Below are positions 26,001 to 38,512 of a stretch of DNA of 64,000 bases, piece by piece; position 1 is the first letter of the stretch, and each line of letters opens with the position of its first letter. The position numbers and the translations under genes were made by a program. This DNA is from Stercorarius parasiticus (taxonomy: Eukaryota > Chordata > Aves > Charadriiformes > Stercorariidae): NCBI GenBank assembly GCA_013396915.1, contig VWZL01011280.1:1-64000 (forward strand), given 5' to 3'. Below the pieces are notes generated by a model. That model saw only the letters and a program-made list of their open reading frames with translations, made no database searches and was not told where the DNA came from.

Positions 26001-28195
26001 TTACTATTCCTTGAGACATTAGTAAAGTTATGAACTAATGGCAGCGCTTCGGTGCTATGCACTGGTGACATCTCTCTTGTCCTTCATGGAATGATTTACT
26101 AGTGTTTTCTTTTTTTCCCAATCTATAGTTCTAGATGAGCTAAAGCTTTTTGTATCTGTCATGGACCAACATGGTTCAAGATTTTTACACAGTATCTGTT
26201 GATGTAAATAACCTGGATAATCTTGTCTGACTGTACTATTATTGGGAAACAAATTATCCATGATTGTTTTGTGTAATACAAAGCATCAAACTCATTAATT
26301 CCCATCCTTGACAAATGTGAATTACACTCTGCGTGGTAGCTGAAAGTTAGCTAAGGCCACTACTGGAAATAATCAGACACCTTCAAATCTGTTATCCTCC
26401 CCAGTGTGATGTAAACAAGTGTACCAGTCATAAAAATGCCACCCTGGTGATAGAAAAGCTTTCAGCTCTCACTCCTCCCAATTCCCCTATCTTTAATCCA
26501 AGATATTAGGAAAGCTACAGGCATCTTCCCAGCTTTGCTGGAATGTCTTATACTTTCTAAAATCCTTTTATTAATCTGAATTACTAGCCTGATATAATGA
26601 AATGCATTATTGATTAGTAAATGTATTATATTAATCAGCTGCATTTATTTGAACTATGGTAGTAGACAATACAGATTTTTTATCAGCTCCACAATATTTA
26701 AGAAGATTCTCTAGGTGGAGGTTTAGGTTCTTGGGACATACAATGCTGTAGATGACTGTAGATGTGCTTGGTCAAAGAAACATATGGCCCCCATTTAAAA
26801 TGATGATGCTACACTTATTTGCACGCACTGACTGCCTGGTTGTCAAGCCCACTGCAAGTGCGGTGGGATCCAGGCAGCAGGAGATTAGCTGGAGCCTGGT
26901 AAGCCTTGCAAATATTCCAAAGTGCCACTAACCAGTGTTGCCAATGCGAATGACATGACACCTCATGCCAGCCAGCCAGCAGCTGGTTATGCCGGTGATA
27001 TGTTAATGCTGACCGGTATTTGGGGAGGGAGGGAGCCTCAGCTGCTCTTGGGTTGGAATGCAGGGCTGAAGGATGTTTGTGAGACTGATCATGAGCAATA
27101 TTCTACCGCTTGTTCAGGTAAATTCAGGCTACTTAAATGGGAAACATGAAATATGTGGAGTTAGATCTTGCAAGCACTTTGATTCCGGACTGATCCTGAA
27201 ACCAGCTATCTGAGGTCGAGGCTAACTCAGCCTTCATGATTTATTTTTCATTTATGAATTGAGAAAACTGGTTAAAAACAGGAACTTGGCAGCAATGGGG
27301 CAAAAGAAATATCCCTTAAACTGAAAAGATGAGAACTAGAGTGTAAGTGGAGCATAAGTTATAAAGACGGTATCTTTCTCTTGCAATTGCATATGGTGTT
27401 TATTCCAAAGTTTACCCTACAATTGAACTAGATGGAAAGAGAATAACAAGTTCTAACAGAGCACTTCCATCACAGAAGCAGTCTCTTCTGGTGCAATACT
27501 TGGCCATCTGTGAAATTACAAACATTAGAGGTATTCTCACTGGAGCTCCCTGACTCTTCCTAAGCTTACAGGAATGCTGAGGTGGGAAATATTTCTTCCC
27601 AGAGCCTGTTGATTGAATCCATGTGGAAATCTCTACCTGACAATTAGGCTCACATGCCTGAAACTGAGCAGTTTCCCAGCAAGTTGCTGCTCTGGAAATG
27701 TAACTCTTGGAAGAAGTGTTTGCTCTTTTCTTGGAGGCACCCTTCTTCCAAATATTCTGGATGAAATAAAGCCTGCATATCAATTACTGATGGAAGATGT
27801 GACACAGGAGAAAACCAGAGGTAAAGATCACATTCACCATGGGTTACTCTTATTGTGTCATTTCACTAGAAGTCTCTAAGACATGGACATGGACTGTGCT
27901 CTTGCCGGTGCCAAGCAAGAAATGGATGGGGGTATGCTTGAACTGCAGGCGATTTGCACTTTGATGGCTCTCTGAATGAAGGCTGGGCCCATCCAAGTCT
28001 CCAAGCAATACAAAACCAAGTCAATGTCTCTTTGAGGCAATGAGTGGATTCGCCACTAAAATGTCTGAGTGAGATGAACTACAGGACTAGGAAACCTGGC
28101 AATATTCTGTGATTGCAAGAAGACCCAGACCTAGTAAGAGACTTGGTTTGGATCCTCTGTCTTGGATAACAAAGAGATCCCTAGGATCTACACTT

Positions 28196-28285
28196 GAGCC
28201 TGGATTTTCAGCTGATGTAAATTGGGTGAACTGTAGTAATATCAGCGGAGCTGTGATGATTTACATTGTCTCAGTTCTGACCAAA
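28196..28285. repeat. Old palindromic interspersed repeat
   Basis: TTCAGCTGATGTAAATTGGG on the left is answered by CTGTGATGATTTACATTGTC on the right, in imperfect inverted symmetry around ATATCAGCGGAG. The pattern of GATGTAAAT ... TGATTTACA matches an old repeat that I remember as common in reptile DNA (CTGATTTACACCAGCTGAGG). A second copy is near 56226. I cannot give its family name with confidence. Confidence 0.5.
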
Positions 28286-31200
28286 CATGAGTACTTCCAA
28301 TAATTTACTGTTTCACCTCTGCTGGAGTATTTTGTGACCACCGCTTTGCAGCCATTGCTTCTGTAAGGAAAAGAATGTGCTTTCAGCTAGTTACGCTTGG
28401 GTTAAATTTCTGGTAGCATGACTGCTGTGTAATGGAGACATGCAGAGGTGAATCACACCACAGCTATTTTGGCCTGAAAACTGATCCTTGTGATGAGACA
28501 CACTCACTGACACTGGGGGAGTCATCACTGGAGCAGGTGGTTTGGGTCTCTGCAGGACCAGGCTGGTAGAATTCAAGAGACTACTATCTTTATATGGGCA
28601 ACCATTTCCATGCAGTGTTAGAGGAAACAATCCTCTTCCTTCCAGTTTTAAGCCTTGCCCCCAGAGAAGGTGCCATTCAAGCCTCTTTGAGAAGCATTAG
28701 GAGGGAGCTCTACGTCTGGAAAAGGGGGAGCTCTGATCCTGGCCTCCTGCTGCCCCCTTGATTTCTCAGTCCCATTTCTTTGACCTTGAGATAACGGCCA
28801 TTTCAAAGCTAAGCCTAGTCTCTTTGCCAAGCCATCTGTAAAATATTGGGGAAATGTTCAAAGTGAACAACATATTTATCCTTTCAAAGCAAATGATAGG
28901 TTTATTTCAAACCAAGCCCCATTCTGCTGTGATTTATTCTTGTAGTCTGTATCTCTCTTTCCTTTTTAAAAAACGCAGGTGATGTATTTTTGACATGATT
29001 GATTTAGACCCGAATGTGCCTGAGCTAAATGAATCAACATTGCCAATTTCCTCTGCCTGTGACTAAAGAACAGCCAAGTTGATAAGGGCATTCTTCTTTC
29101 AATTGAAATGTAGCAATAGCCCTTGTTTTCCAGCTGAGGAGTCATCTACATTGTATCCAACTGCACTCTGTGAAATGGTGGAAATTTCATAGAGCAAAAC
29201 TAGGGATGTTGTATTTCCTTTGGATTCAGCTTTCACCTGTCCTAAGGCAGTTTAGTCCAGACTAAAAAAGAAAGTCAGATGGATTGATACTGGCTACTCT
29301 CACCCCTTATGGCTGTCACTCTAAGCTTCTAGGAGGCCGGCTGCTCGTGAATATTTCCATCTGAGTCTAGAGGCACTGGACTTTTGGTGAGAAATTTTGT
29401 TGCCTTGCAACACTTTCACCTTCATATTGCAGCCTACAGAGGCTCAATTAAACAGCTCAACTTACTGTTGCTTGGGGATCCTTGGGGATTTTGTTTCCTA
29501 GAAAAGACAGCTGCACCTTGGAAATGCAAGGTTCCCAGATTAAGAGTAGATGCCTAGGACACAATCAGTGCTGTTTGCTCAGTTTTTAAGTGGAAGGAGG
29601 GGAATGCTCTGTGACCCATACCGGTATTGAGCAACATGAGAACTCCTTGCTGATGAAGCCAGATCAGAATTGCAGTGTGCCTGGTTATCATAATCATTGC
29701 TTGTGGATTTTTCATTTCCCATCTGCTACCTACTTTTCTTCCACTTTTTGCCTCTTCTTCAAGTACATGAATCACTCCTTTTCTCCCAGTCGCTCTTATT
29801 GGTGATGTGGAGGATGTAAAGGAGCAGATCTGCTCTTGGATCTTATTACTCCTTACTTGTGGTTTTACTTCTGTGCAAATTTTATGTGTCAGCTCCCAGC
29901 ACCACTTAGTTTGGCTATTCTGCTCTGCAGAGTGAACATCGAGCTGCTTGCCTTTGCATCCTATGACTTGAGTACACAAAGAAAACCAACAGCATGTTTC
30001 TACAGAGAAGTTTATCAAGCAATTATAAACTGAGGTTCCCAAAGATGAGGTTTTTGCAGGAAAACAGCTTCTGGAGCCAGCCACTGGAGGGAGCCACTGG
30101 AAGGAGGCTGGACTTGGGCAATACCAGTTAAAACGCAACTTAAAACAACTTGAGACTAGGACACAGGGGAACACGGGGAGCAACAGAAGGAGATACAAGT
30201 ATGTAATTTTGCAGAAGGAAGGGACCCTCTCAAGCACATGCAGCTCTCTGGAGCAGGTTAGAGCAGGTTAGGAGCAGCAGCTCCACAGTCCCCTTCACCT
30301 TATCTATGTCCCCCACCCGCCACATTCTACCAGAGGGTTCTTTCATCTTTGCCTGGGATCATGGAGGTGCATTTTTATCAACAGTAATAATAATAGTGGC
30401 CCAAGTTACTCACTTGTACCTTATTCTGGAGAAAGTCAGCCACAGCAACGCAACTGTATTTTCTACTCTGTTGTTTCTCAGTCAGGGTTTTTTATATTTC
30501 CATGAAGTTTCTTGCTTCGCATTTCAGACATTGCTACTGAAGCCCAGTCAGATTAATTTATGTGGAATGAGATAGATATGTTAAAGTGTAAATGCAGGTC
30601 AAAAGCGTAAACGCTTCTTTAACATCCTTTCACTTCTGTGCTGCACTCTGGTGCCTTCAAAGTGACCCAGCCCTGGGTTTTATTTTGCAAACCAAACCCC
30701 AGGAGGTGTGGCTTTGCAAATGTTTTAAAAGGCAGCACTCAGTTTTGCCTCTTCTGACTGTATCCACTACCGGCAGATGGAAATTTCTCTTTCTCCCTTT
30801 CCATGTAACTCTCCTTGAGCTGGAGATGAGCCCCTGCAGGGATTCAATATTGCTTTAGCACCCGCCATAAATAAAATCTGCTTTCAAGGAGAACAAAGGT
30901 GGCCATGTAGGGTGGAAGAGCAGCCCAGGCGAGGCTAAATGACAGGCTGGACAACAGGGCAGATGCAGCTACATCTGGCGAGCGGCTGGACAGCCCAGGG
31001 TGGGCCCCGTGGGGTTGGCAGAGGGACACCTGGCTCAGACAAGGGCTGCCCAGTATTGATTTCACACCAGGGACACAGAGATGCACATTTGCTTAAACTA
31101 ATTAACAGGGTAGAAGCTGCCTCCTCCTCTGGCTTTGCTGATGGCTGGCACAAGCTCATTTTTGTATTGGTTTATTAGCTCTGATAGCTGATCTCATCTA

Positions 31201-33320
31201 ATTGAATTATCTCCTAACGATGACTGCACTTCGTATATGCATTAGGAAAAAAGGAACTAGAAACCCAAGTCACTTAGCTTTATCTCCTCTGGAAAGAAAA
31301 GGGGGGGGAAGGGGAGGAAAGGAAAGCTTAGTCTGTTTCTACTAACTTTGTTAATGTGTTATTAGGGAATTTGAGGGCCTGGGTTGAAAGTAAAAGACAC
31401 GGAGAAAGGATTAATGGGAGTTCAGGCCAGGATGCAAGAGCAAACAGACCGAGAGCCGAGTCATCTTTTCAAATGGATGAAGAAAGGAACGACTGAGAAA
31501 TGGTGACAATAATAACAATAGACCTAAAGAAACATAAAACCCCAAGATCCACTGCAGGGAGGTGTCTGGGCAGACATGCGGCTCTGCCATGCTCATTGCA
31601 GACCAGTGGAGCAGTGTTCTGGCAGATGATGCTCCCAGCTGCCTGCAGACTGGAAACGTATAGATGTCAAACCTGGCTTGAAAAGGAGCGCAAGAACTGA
31701 GGCAGAAATGAAGTTCAAAAGCCTGTGCTGTGTTATTTAATATGTGTATGCAAGGGCATTTCTCCAAAGCATTGCAGTTTGTTCTCTAATATGCTTCTGC
31801 AAAACGTAGGTCCTGAGGGGTCTGGTGCTTCTTTCCCAGTTTTGAGTGTCTCAGCAGCAGAGTGGTGCTCCATCAGGCCATCCTTGAGTTCCTGCTTTAT
31901 TCTTTATTTTGGCATTATGTTTAAGAATGTTTATATTTAGCACAGTGCTGGACAGAAAGATGCTTTTGAAGAAGTTGCTTCATGCATATCTTCTCTTGTT
32001 TTCTTCTCATTTCATGAAACTAAAATTCAATGGCAGTTCCTGGATAGAGGATGGTAATGTTAGAAAAATACCTGCAAAATGCAGCAAAATCACTACAGCC
32101 TGCAAATAAGCGGAAACCACTTGGAGTTGCTACAAAAAATGAACTTTTCAGACAAAGGGCTGCAAAGCCAGGATAGCTGTAATGGGATGGCACTGAGCTC
32201 TTGATGTTTACAGTACAGATGTCTCCACCTGAGCTAGTTGTCTGGACTCTTTATTTTCAGTTGTGAGCAGCAGTTGTTTCTAAGATGCATTTCATCTAAT
32301 CTGCTAGCATCTAAATTAAGCCAAAAACATTCTGCAGTGTCTATTTCTTTCTCTTGGCTGTAGAGGGAATCCTCTTAAGTAGTTTAGGTGCAGATTTATT
32401 AGGGTGGGATGATTCTTACTGAAGAAGGGTTTGGATTTGTGGAGAAGGTCTCCATGTGCTTTCTGATGAAAATTACCTTTTATCTCAACCATGCTGTAAG
32501 ACCAGCTGGGCTGATTTCCTCACATTCTTAATGGTTTGACAGTTAGGTGGTCAAAAAGCTGGTAAGTCTGCTACTTTGCTGCACAATATATAAAACAAAG
32601 AAAACAGACATTTCTGAGACAACAGTCTGACAGTGAGAAATGCTGGGATCTAAACCCTGGAGAACAAAAAAAAGGCTGTCAAATGTCATGCTTGGAGGAT
32701 TTTAAGAGGGGTGAGAAAGAGAAGCTGCTGCAGTGCTGCCTCATGAATGTTTGTTATTCTCTCATAGGCGGAACTTGTCTATATTGCTAGTCATATTATG
32801 GGTAGTTGGTGCAAGGCAAGAGTAGGCAAGGAAACTATTCAATAAACCTTTTTCTTCCACATATGTCATGCACACTAGATATCACCAGCATCTTCCTCTG
32901 TTGCTCCTGTTAATCTACTTGTCCAGTGCTTGCCTTGGAGCGCTGCTTGTGATCCCCTGGGAAATGAAGCCAGAAAAAAAGAAGGTTCTTCCAACATCAG
33001 CGAACTTCCCCTATACAATCATCTGAAGTACTTGGTGTTCACAAGCAAATGAAACAGAAAAGCACTGCTGAAGGCAAAATTAAAATGGGAATCAGCTGGG
33101 AATGGAGCATAATGCTATGTTTAGCTTTGCTAGGCATGGAAAAATATTTATTTCAAGCCTCAGGGATATAACGAGGGCATGTAATTAACCAGCATCAGCA
33201 ATGAAGGCCACTGTTTTAATGCATTTCTGATCCCAGCGACCAGCTGCAGGAACTGAGGAGGCAGAAGCAGGAAACACTGGCTATGCTCTCAATTGTTTTG
33301 TGCGTAATTGCGCAAATACC
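28286..33320. other. No gene seen; short tandems and one long chance-like frame
   Basis: The sequence is mostly unique. It contains CTTGGGGAT twice at 29471-29489, AGCCACTGGARG twice at 30079-30103, and a G/A-rich run at 31291-31326. A 227-codon minus-strand frame lies at 29554-30237 and is discussed in the findings. The palindrome TTGCGCAA at 33308-33315, a consensus C/EBP site, lies just before the CR1 end. Confidence 0.5.
31291..31326. repeat. Purine (G/A) tract
   Basis: Thirty-six bases with only G and A include a G8 run. It is low-complexity and strongly strand-asymmetric. Confidence 0.85.
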
Positions 33321-33691
33321 GAATCACAGAATGATAGGGGTTGCAAGGGACCTTCAGAGACCATCTAGTCCACACCCCTGCCAAGGTAGGTTCACCTACC
33401 AGGGAACCTGCATGCAGGCAGGTTTTGAATATCCCCAGAGAAAGACTCCACCACCTCTCTGGGCAGCCTGTGCCAGTGCTCTGTCACCCTCAAAGTGAAG
33501 AAGTTTTTACTCATGTTGAGATGGAATTTCCCATGTTCCAGTTTGTGCCCGTTGCCCCTTGTCCTGTCGCTGGGCACCACTAAGAAGAGTCTGGCCCCAT
33601 CCTCTTGCCTTTAGGTATCGATAAGCATTGATGAGATCCCCTCTCAGTCGTCTCTTCTCCAGGCTAAACAGACCCAGGTCTCTCAGCATGG
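33321..33691 (-). mobile_element. CR1 LINE 3' end, 5'-truncated
   Basis: On the plus strand this begins GAATCACAGAATGATAGGGG, the antisense of the CR1 terminal ATTCTRTG repeat. It continues with the antisense 3' end (TTGCAAGGGACC, CATCTAGTCC). Read on the minus strand, it carries the last part of ORF2 and then the short 3' untranslated region ending at 33321. The left end in element terms (33691) is the 5' truncation point usual for CR1. About 370 bp are retained. Confidence 0.97.
33392..33689 (-). pseudogene. CR1 ORF2 C-terminus, frameshifted
   Basis: This is the remnant of the C-terminal end of CR1 reverse transcriptase, beyond the catalytic motifs. From 33689 one frame reads MLRDLGLFSLEKRRLRGDLI and on to [10 protein letters not shown], then goes out of register. 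A different frame, starting near 33580, continues with [20 protein letters not shown] and [11 protein letters not shown]. The family sequence has these two blocks in one frame, so an indel near 33580-33600 has broken it. With no catalytic domain and a frameshift, it is inert. Confidence 0.9.
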
Positions 33692-34399
33692 CTGGTTTGA
33701 GACTAGCAGTGCTAGCCTAAAGCAGAACAAATGTCACTGCTCAGGATTTCTTGAGGACTTTGTGTGTAGCCTCAAGGCTAGGAGGATACTGGTTTGAAAC
33801 TGGAGCGATCAGTCTAGTGGTGAATGTTCACCTAAGCCAGACCTTTAGGATAAATTTATCTTTCATTTCTAAGGTCCTTAGGTGTGTGGATATGTTTGAA
33901 CTTGAGGGTTGAACTGCTGAGAAGTGACAAAACATAATGTGACAGTTCATGACAGGAGGGAGAGGAGGAAACAGAGCGAGGTGATAAGAAAGCCACGTGA
34001 GAACAGACTGCAGTATTGTCAGGCTGGGAAAACAACGCCAGTTCCCATACTGAATGGGAAATAACTGTCAGGACCAGAAAAAAACCAAACCCAACCCACC
34101 AAAAGAGACATAAATAAAATCTCCATCTGACTTTCAAGTAAAACCTGAGGATTTAATTTAATTCCTAGTTGGAGCAGCTAATGCCAAGGAAGCCCTGAGA
34201 ACTCAGACATCAGTTTGCTTTAGGAAGGGAACGCTACCATCCTAATAAAATATACAGAGCACAGGGACTGCAGCTTACAGGAAGGTAGCTCATGTAGGCG
34301 AGGGGATGGGACACCCATGAAACTGGGGGCCCTAGTCCCCTGCTTCTGGGGGATGGGGGTGAGTGCTCTTAAGGATTATGTGGCATTCCTGTAGCATGC
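33692..34399. other. No gene seen
   Basis: Unique sequence between the CR1 end and a MIR-like relic. Nothing is recognised. Confidence 0.5.
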
Positions 34400-34560
34400 T
34401 TTAACCCCCATAATCTCAGTTCCTCAGCTGAAAAAGCAGAGATAGCAGCACTTCTTTCCACCCAGTCCTACTTGACTTTCCAGATTGCATGCTATGTTCT
34501 TTCAGGAGCAGAGACTGTCTCTTATTATGTAAATGCACAGCACCCAGCACAGTTTGAATT
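34400..34560 (+). repeat. Ancient MIR/L2-type relic with tail
   Basis: The first half reads CAGTTCCTCAGCTGAAAAAG and GATAGCAGCACTTCTTTCC, matching the MIR segment CAGTTTCCTCATCTGTAAAA ... GATAATAGCACTT. The second half has GAGCAGAGACTGTCTCTTAT and GCACAGCACCCAGCACAGT. This corresponds to the tail phrase GGGACTGTCTCTT ... ACAGCACCTAGCACA known from amniote SINE and L2-like elements. The two halves are in the expected order. Confidence 0.6.
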
Positions 34561-37500
34561 TTCTGTGGTAACAGAACAGACTTTTTGGTCTGTACATATC
34601 TAAGGAAATGTCAGCTTTTCCAATTTCTTTTAAAGCTTCCCAAACGATGCTTGGGTGCTAACGTATTATGCAGTTGCTGAGTCATGCCAGAAAACAAACA
34701 AAAAAGGGGACAGGGAAGGAGAACGGGGAAGGGAAAACAAAGATGTTTCCTGGGGATATTGTAGCTGCTTTTCTGTGGGCCGTTCAGACCATCCTATAAA
34801 ATTATTCAGCGAATGAATTCCTTAGCATCAAATTCATCACTATCTTTAAAAAAAACCCCAACAAACACTAGAAGGGATTGTATTATTTCTAGTTAACATT
34901 TTTATTTCCGTTCTGGGACCCCTCCTGGTTTGCCTTCCTGCATTCTCCTATTCATACTATAGCATAAGAATTTTTCTTTACTCAGTACAGCTCTCTGCAT
35001 CAAGCATTTAGCATGGAGTGTACAGTGTCTTCCTAAGACTTTGCCATACCCCAGGACAGGTATTCTGGAGCAGTGATACTCTTATTTGTATGGGGCTATA
35101 TTTCCATTTTCTGCCTGAGTCCCTGCACAGCCCTGTGCAGCCTGGCCCCAGTATTGCTATAGAAACAAGAACGCAGCAAGAGATGTGCTGGAATCTCTCT
35201 ATCTGACTGAAAATAGCTCCTACCTACCCGGCGTGCTAGAGCCTTTAACAGCCTGACCTTTCCACTGGAGCCTCCTGTGCTTTGTAGCAGACACAATTAG
35301 CTCTCATTTGGCCCCATTAAAACTCGCTTCTGCAGCCAGCCATTGTGCTGCCAGCTGGATTCCCGAGATGTCTGCTTGGAGGGGTAGTAAATGAGGAGAG
35401 TGTGCTGGACCATATCCCAAGAGATACTGTCCTCCCTCCTGCTCACTGAGTGCCTCTGACCTCAAGCCAGGAATGGCAAAGATATGTCTCAGCCAGAGGA
35501 TATCAGAGGACAGAGAAAGGGACCAATTCCGAGTCTGAGCCGCTCCCTGCACCCCTCCCCAGTAACAGGATAGGAGCAGTCCCCACTCCTCTTAAGGTGC
35601 CTGGATATGCCTGTGTACCTGCATACATTGGACTGGTAACACTGCAGACTTGGCAGCAGAGAGCTGCCTATTCTCAGAGCTCTAGGCTTGTTGACTGAAT
35701 GCAGCTGGCCTCACATTGCTGCCTATCACCATGGCATCAGGCATCACCCAAATGCAAGAGCAGCATCCCTGCTGGATGCTCTGTAAACAAAGGAAAGAGG
35801 TCTGTCATTGAAGCCTCTGGGGAAACAGCCCTTCCAAGGAAGCCTGTGTCTCCTAGGCCTTGGTGGGATTAAGGTCTCCCAGGGTTTAGATCATGGCTCT
35901 CTGGGCACTGGTAAAATACACCTTGGTATTTCTGAGGCATATGTCAGACAACTGTGGGATGTAAAAGCACCCCATGCTAGTTTCTGTTCCTAGGACAGCC
36001 TGAGTCATGGAGCCTGTGAAACAGAGCCACATTATGCGCCCCACCAGGGGCTTTCCTTTGGTCTACATTGGGATAACAAGCTCAGACTCTCTAAGAAAAG
36101 AGAGAGACAGAACTTCATCATTGCATCTTGTCCATTCACCAGCTGCTGCCTTCCATGACAGGTGGGACCGGGACCATGAGAGTCAGCCCTTTTTCTCCCA
36201 TGCTCCCACTGTGAAGAAACACTGCTCCAAAATGCACTCTCCCCTCTGTCACCTCAGATACTCCTCTCAGCACGGCTCCAGTTTTCCCAAATTCCCAAAG
36301 AGCACCTGGATCTCTGCCTTCACAGTAGCTGCCCTCTTCAATCCTCCATCCCCACAGCACCTCTGGTATCCCTAGGTACAGCCCTGTGTTGCTCTGAAAC
36401 CTGCTTCCCTGCATGGCCCAGGCCAGCTGCGAGGTCAGTGCCTCATAGCAGCAGCATGGCCAGTCTAGGTTTAAATGTCTCCCTGAAGCCGAGAGCTAGA
36501 ACAGATTTGGAGAAATAGTTTATCAACAGCCACCAGATTTAAGTCTGTTACCCCATAAAGCTGGTTTTTCTTTTCCTCCGGCTTTCAGAATCATATGGAT
36601 TCCCTCATCCATCAGCAAAAAGGCAGAGGAACAATCATGCCTGCCTCCAGTGTAATTTCTTTAGGGCCCAGTAATGTCAGCTCTCACAGGACTGCTTTCC
36701 CCTGCATAGGAGGGGCAGGCGGGCATTGACACGCAGAAGGACAGGTCGTGTGTTTACAGAAACCTCGCTGAAGGCAGGCTGAACATTTCATTAAAAGAAG
36801 GTGACCTCTGTTTTGACATAATTTTACCTCTTAAATGAAACCTCTCTGGGCTCTAGGGATGCTTCCCCCTGCTGCCTCCCGCCCTGCCCCGCCCCGGAAA
36901 CTGGTGCAAGTTTTTTTCTGAAAAAGAGTTAATTTAAAAGCTTCTCAGCAGTGGAGACAAAAAATACTTTCCCTCTCTTGCCCAGCTGTAATTGCAATAG
37001 TCTGCAAGTGGACAATGCCTAGCGAGCCACAGCAAATGGCCACAGCAATCACAGCATTAATCAGTAACTGACAGTAAAAACAGACCAGTGTTTATGACAG
37101 GCTTTATTCTGTGGGAGCAGAGCTTTGACTTGTTATCTCCTGAAAATCCTCATTGCCAAATCCTGCCCTGCGTATTGTGAATCCTACCTTCTGTCTAAGC
37201 CAAATACTCGCTGGACATGTTAGAGCAAGTTGATGAGAGCTAATGAGGCTGGGCTGATTTACAGAAGCCAGCTTGCTTGCCTTTTCTCTCTCTTTAGAGC
37301 TACTATAAACAAGGGGTAAATGCACTGACGTCATTGGTGTGAGTCTGATGTAAAGCCAGGGAAAGGAGTGGCAAGCACACACTGTTTAATCAGATCCTTT
37401 GGCTGCAGATCTGCTTGGCATCCCCTATTTGTTTCACTTTTCTCAAAACAGGAATTGCCAGCAGTTTGCTAAATGCAGCGGGAATTCCTTTTCTTCCAGT

Positions 37501-38488
37501 GCTGGGGCTGTAAAATCTCCTTGAGCTTCCTCTGTTACACGACGTCTGAAACATCCCCCAAAATGCTCCTGGAAAGAGTGTATCAGCAAGCTCTCTGCCC
37601 TCTCTGGCAGCAACAGTGTGCTAGAGGGACCTTTTCTCTTCTTTCTCTCTGTGGTGGAGATTTCCCAGGCTGCGCTCAGAGCCCTGTGCCTCCTCGCACT
37701 GTTGCTGCTCTGCCCAAGGTCTGCAAGCACTTCCAGTTGGACCAGGGGCTGAATACACCACTTTGCAGTCCCTCTCTTAGACTTCCAGCCAGAACTTTAA
37801 GGAAGTAAAAATGGGGTTTGCAGCTACAGCTATTTGAAGTGCTTCCAAGTTGGCTGGCCGGCGGCTTGTATAATTTATATTGCATGTGCAGCAATAGTCC
37901 TCCTGGGAATCTTATGACTTTAAGTCCCTGATAGAGCCATTCTGACACATGCTCTGCGTAGGTGTTTTCTTTCACTACTTAATCTGCAAATGGTTGATCT
38001 CTTGTTCATATTTCAGACAAAGTGTGATACAGTTGGACCTAGACAGACAGGGTCATCTTGGTGACTCAGTCCGGTAGAAACAGAAATGCATTACAAATTC
38101 TCGCACTGCTTAGTAGTGCGGACATCTTTACGCTGTGCATGTTTGGTACATTGCACAACAGAAATCTATCTCTGTTTTTGGCTTTCAAGGTCTTTGGTAA
38201 TATAAATAAATCATCTCATAGAATAGAAAAAAGGACAGAGAGAGAGTTTTCCTATAAGACTCCAGTGGAATACTTCATCCTGAAACCTGCTCACTGCCAG
38301 TCTGGAGCTGCCATCGCAAAATTTCAATGGGAAAGCAAATGACTTCTATTGGATCAGCGCAACTGACATTAAGAAGTGGCACTAAAAAGCTGGATTTCTA
38401 GATTAGTTGCTTAAAGAGCCTTACAAAGCACTTAGATAACAGCTTGTTTTCTATGTCTCTGAAGTGCCATATACATTCCTGGTGGCAT

Positions 38489-38512
38489 ATAAATAATAAA
38501 TAATAATAAATA
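38489..38512. repeat. AAT-type microsatellite
   Basis: Imperfect TAAATAATAAATAATAATAA tandem, AT-only, followed by ATATGCATATGC. Confidence 0.8.

Larger units (their letters stand above)
21666..28195. other. No gene seen
   Basis: The sequence is unique. It holds an A16 run at 23025-23040, a 24-bp-spaced duplication of TTTCTTAAGGAA at 22532 and 22556, and a tandem of CTGTAGATG near 26748-26765. AT-rich patches with homeodomain-like cores lie at 24715-24770 and 26565-26640. I recognise no coding exon. Confidence 0.5.

Noticed and set aside
36875..36898. GC-box patch as a promoter or CpG island
   Set aside because: It is only a few tens of bases long, has few CpG pairs, and no exon or start signal follows on either strand.
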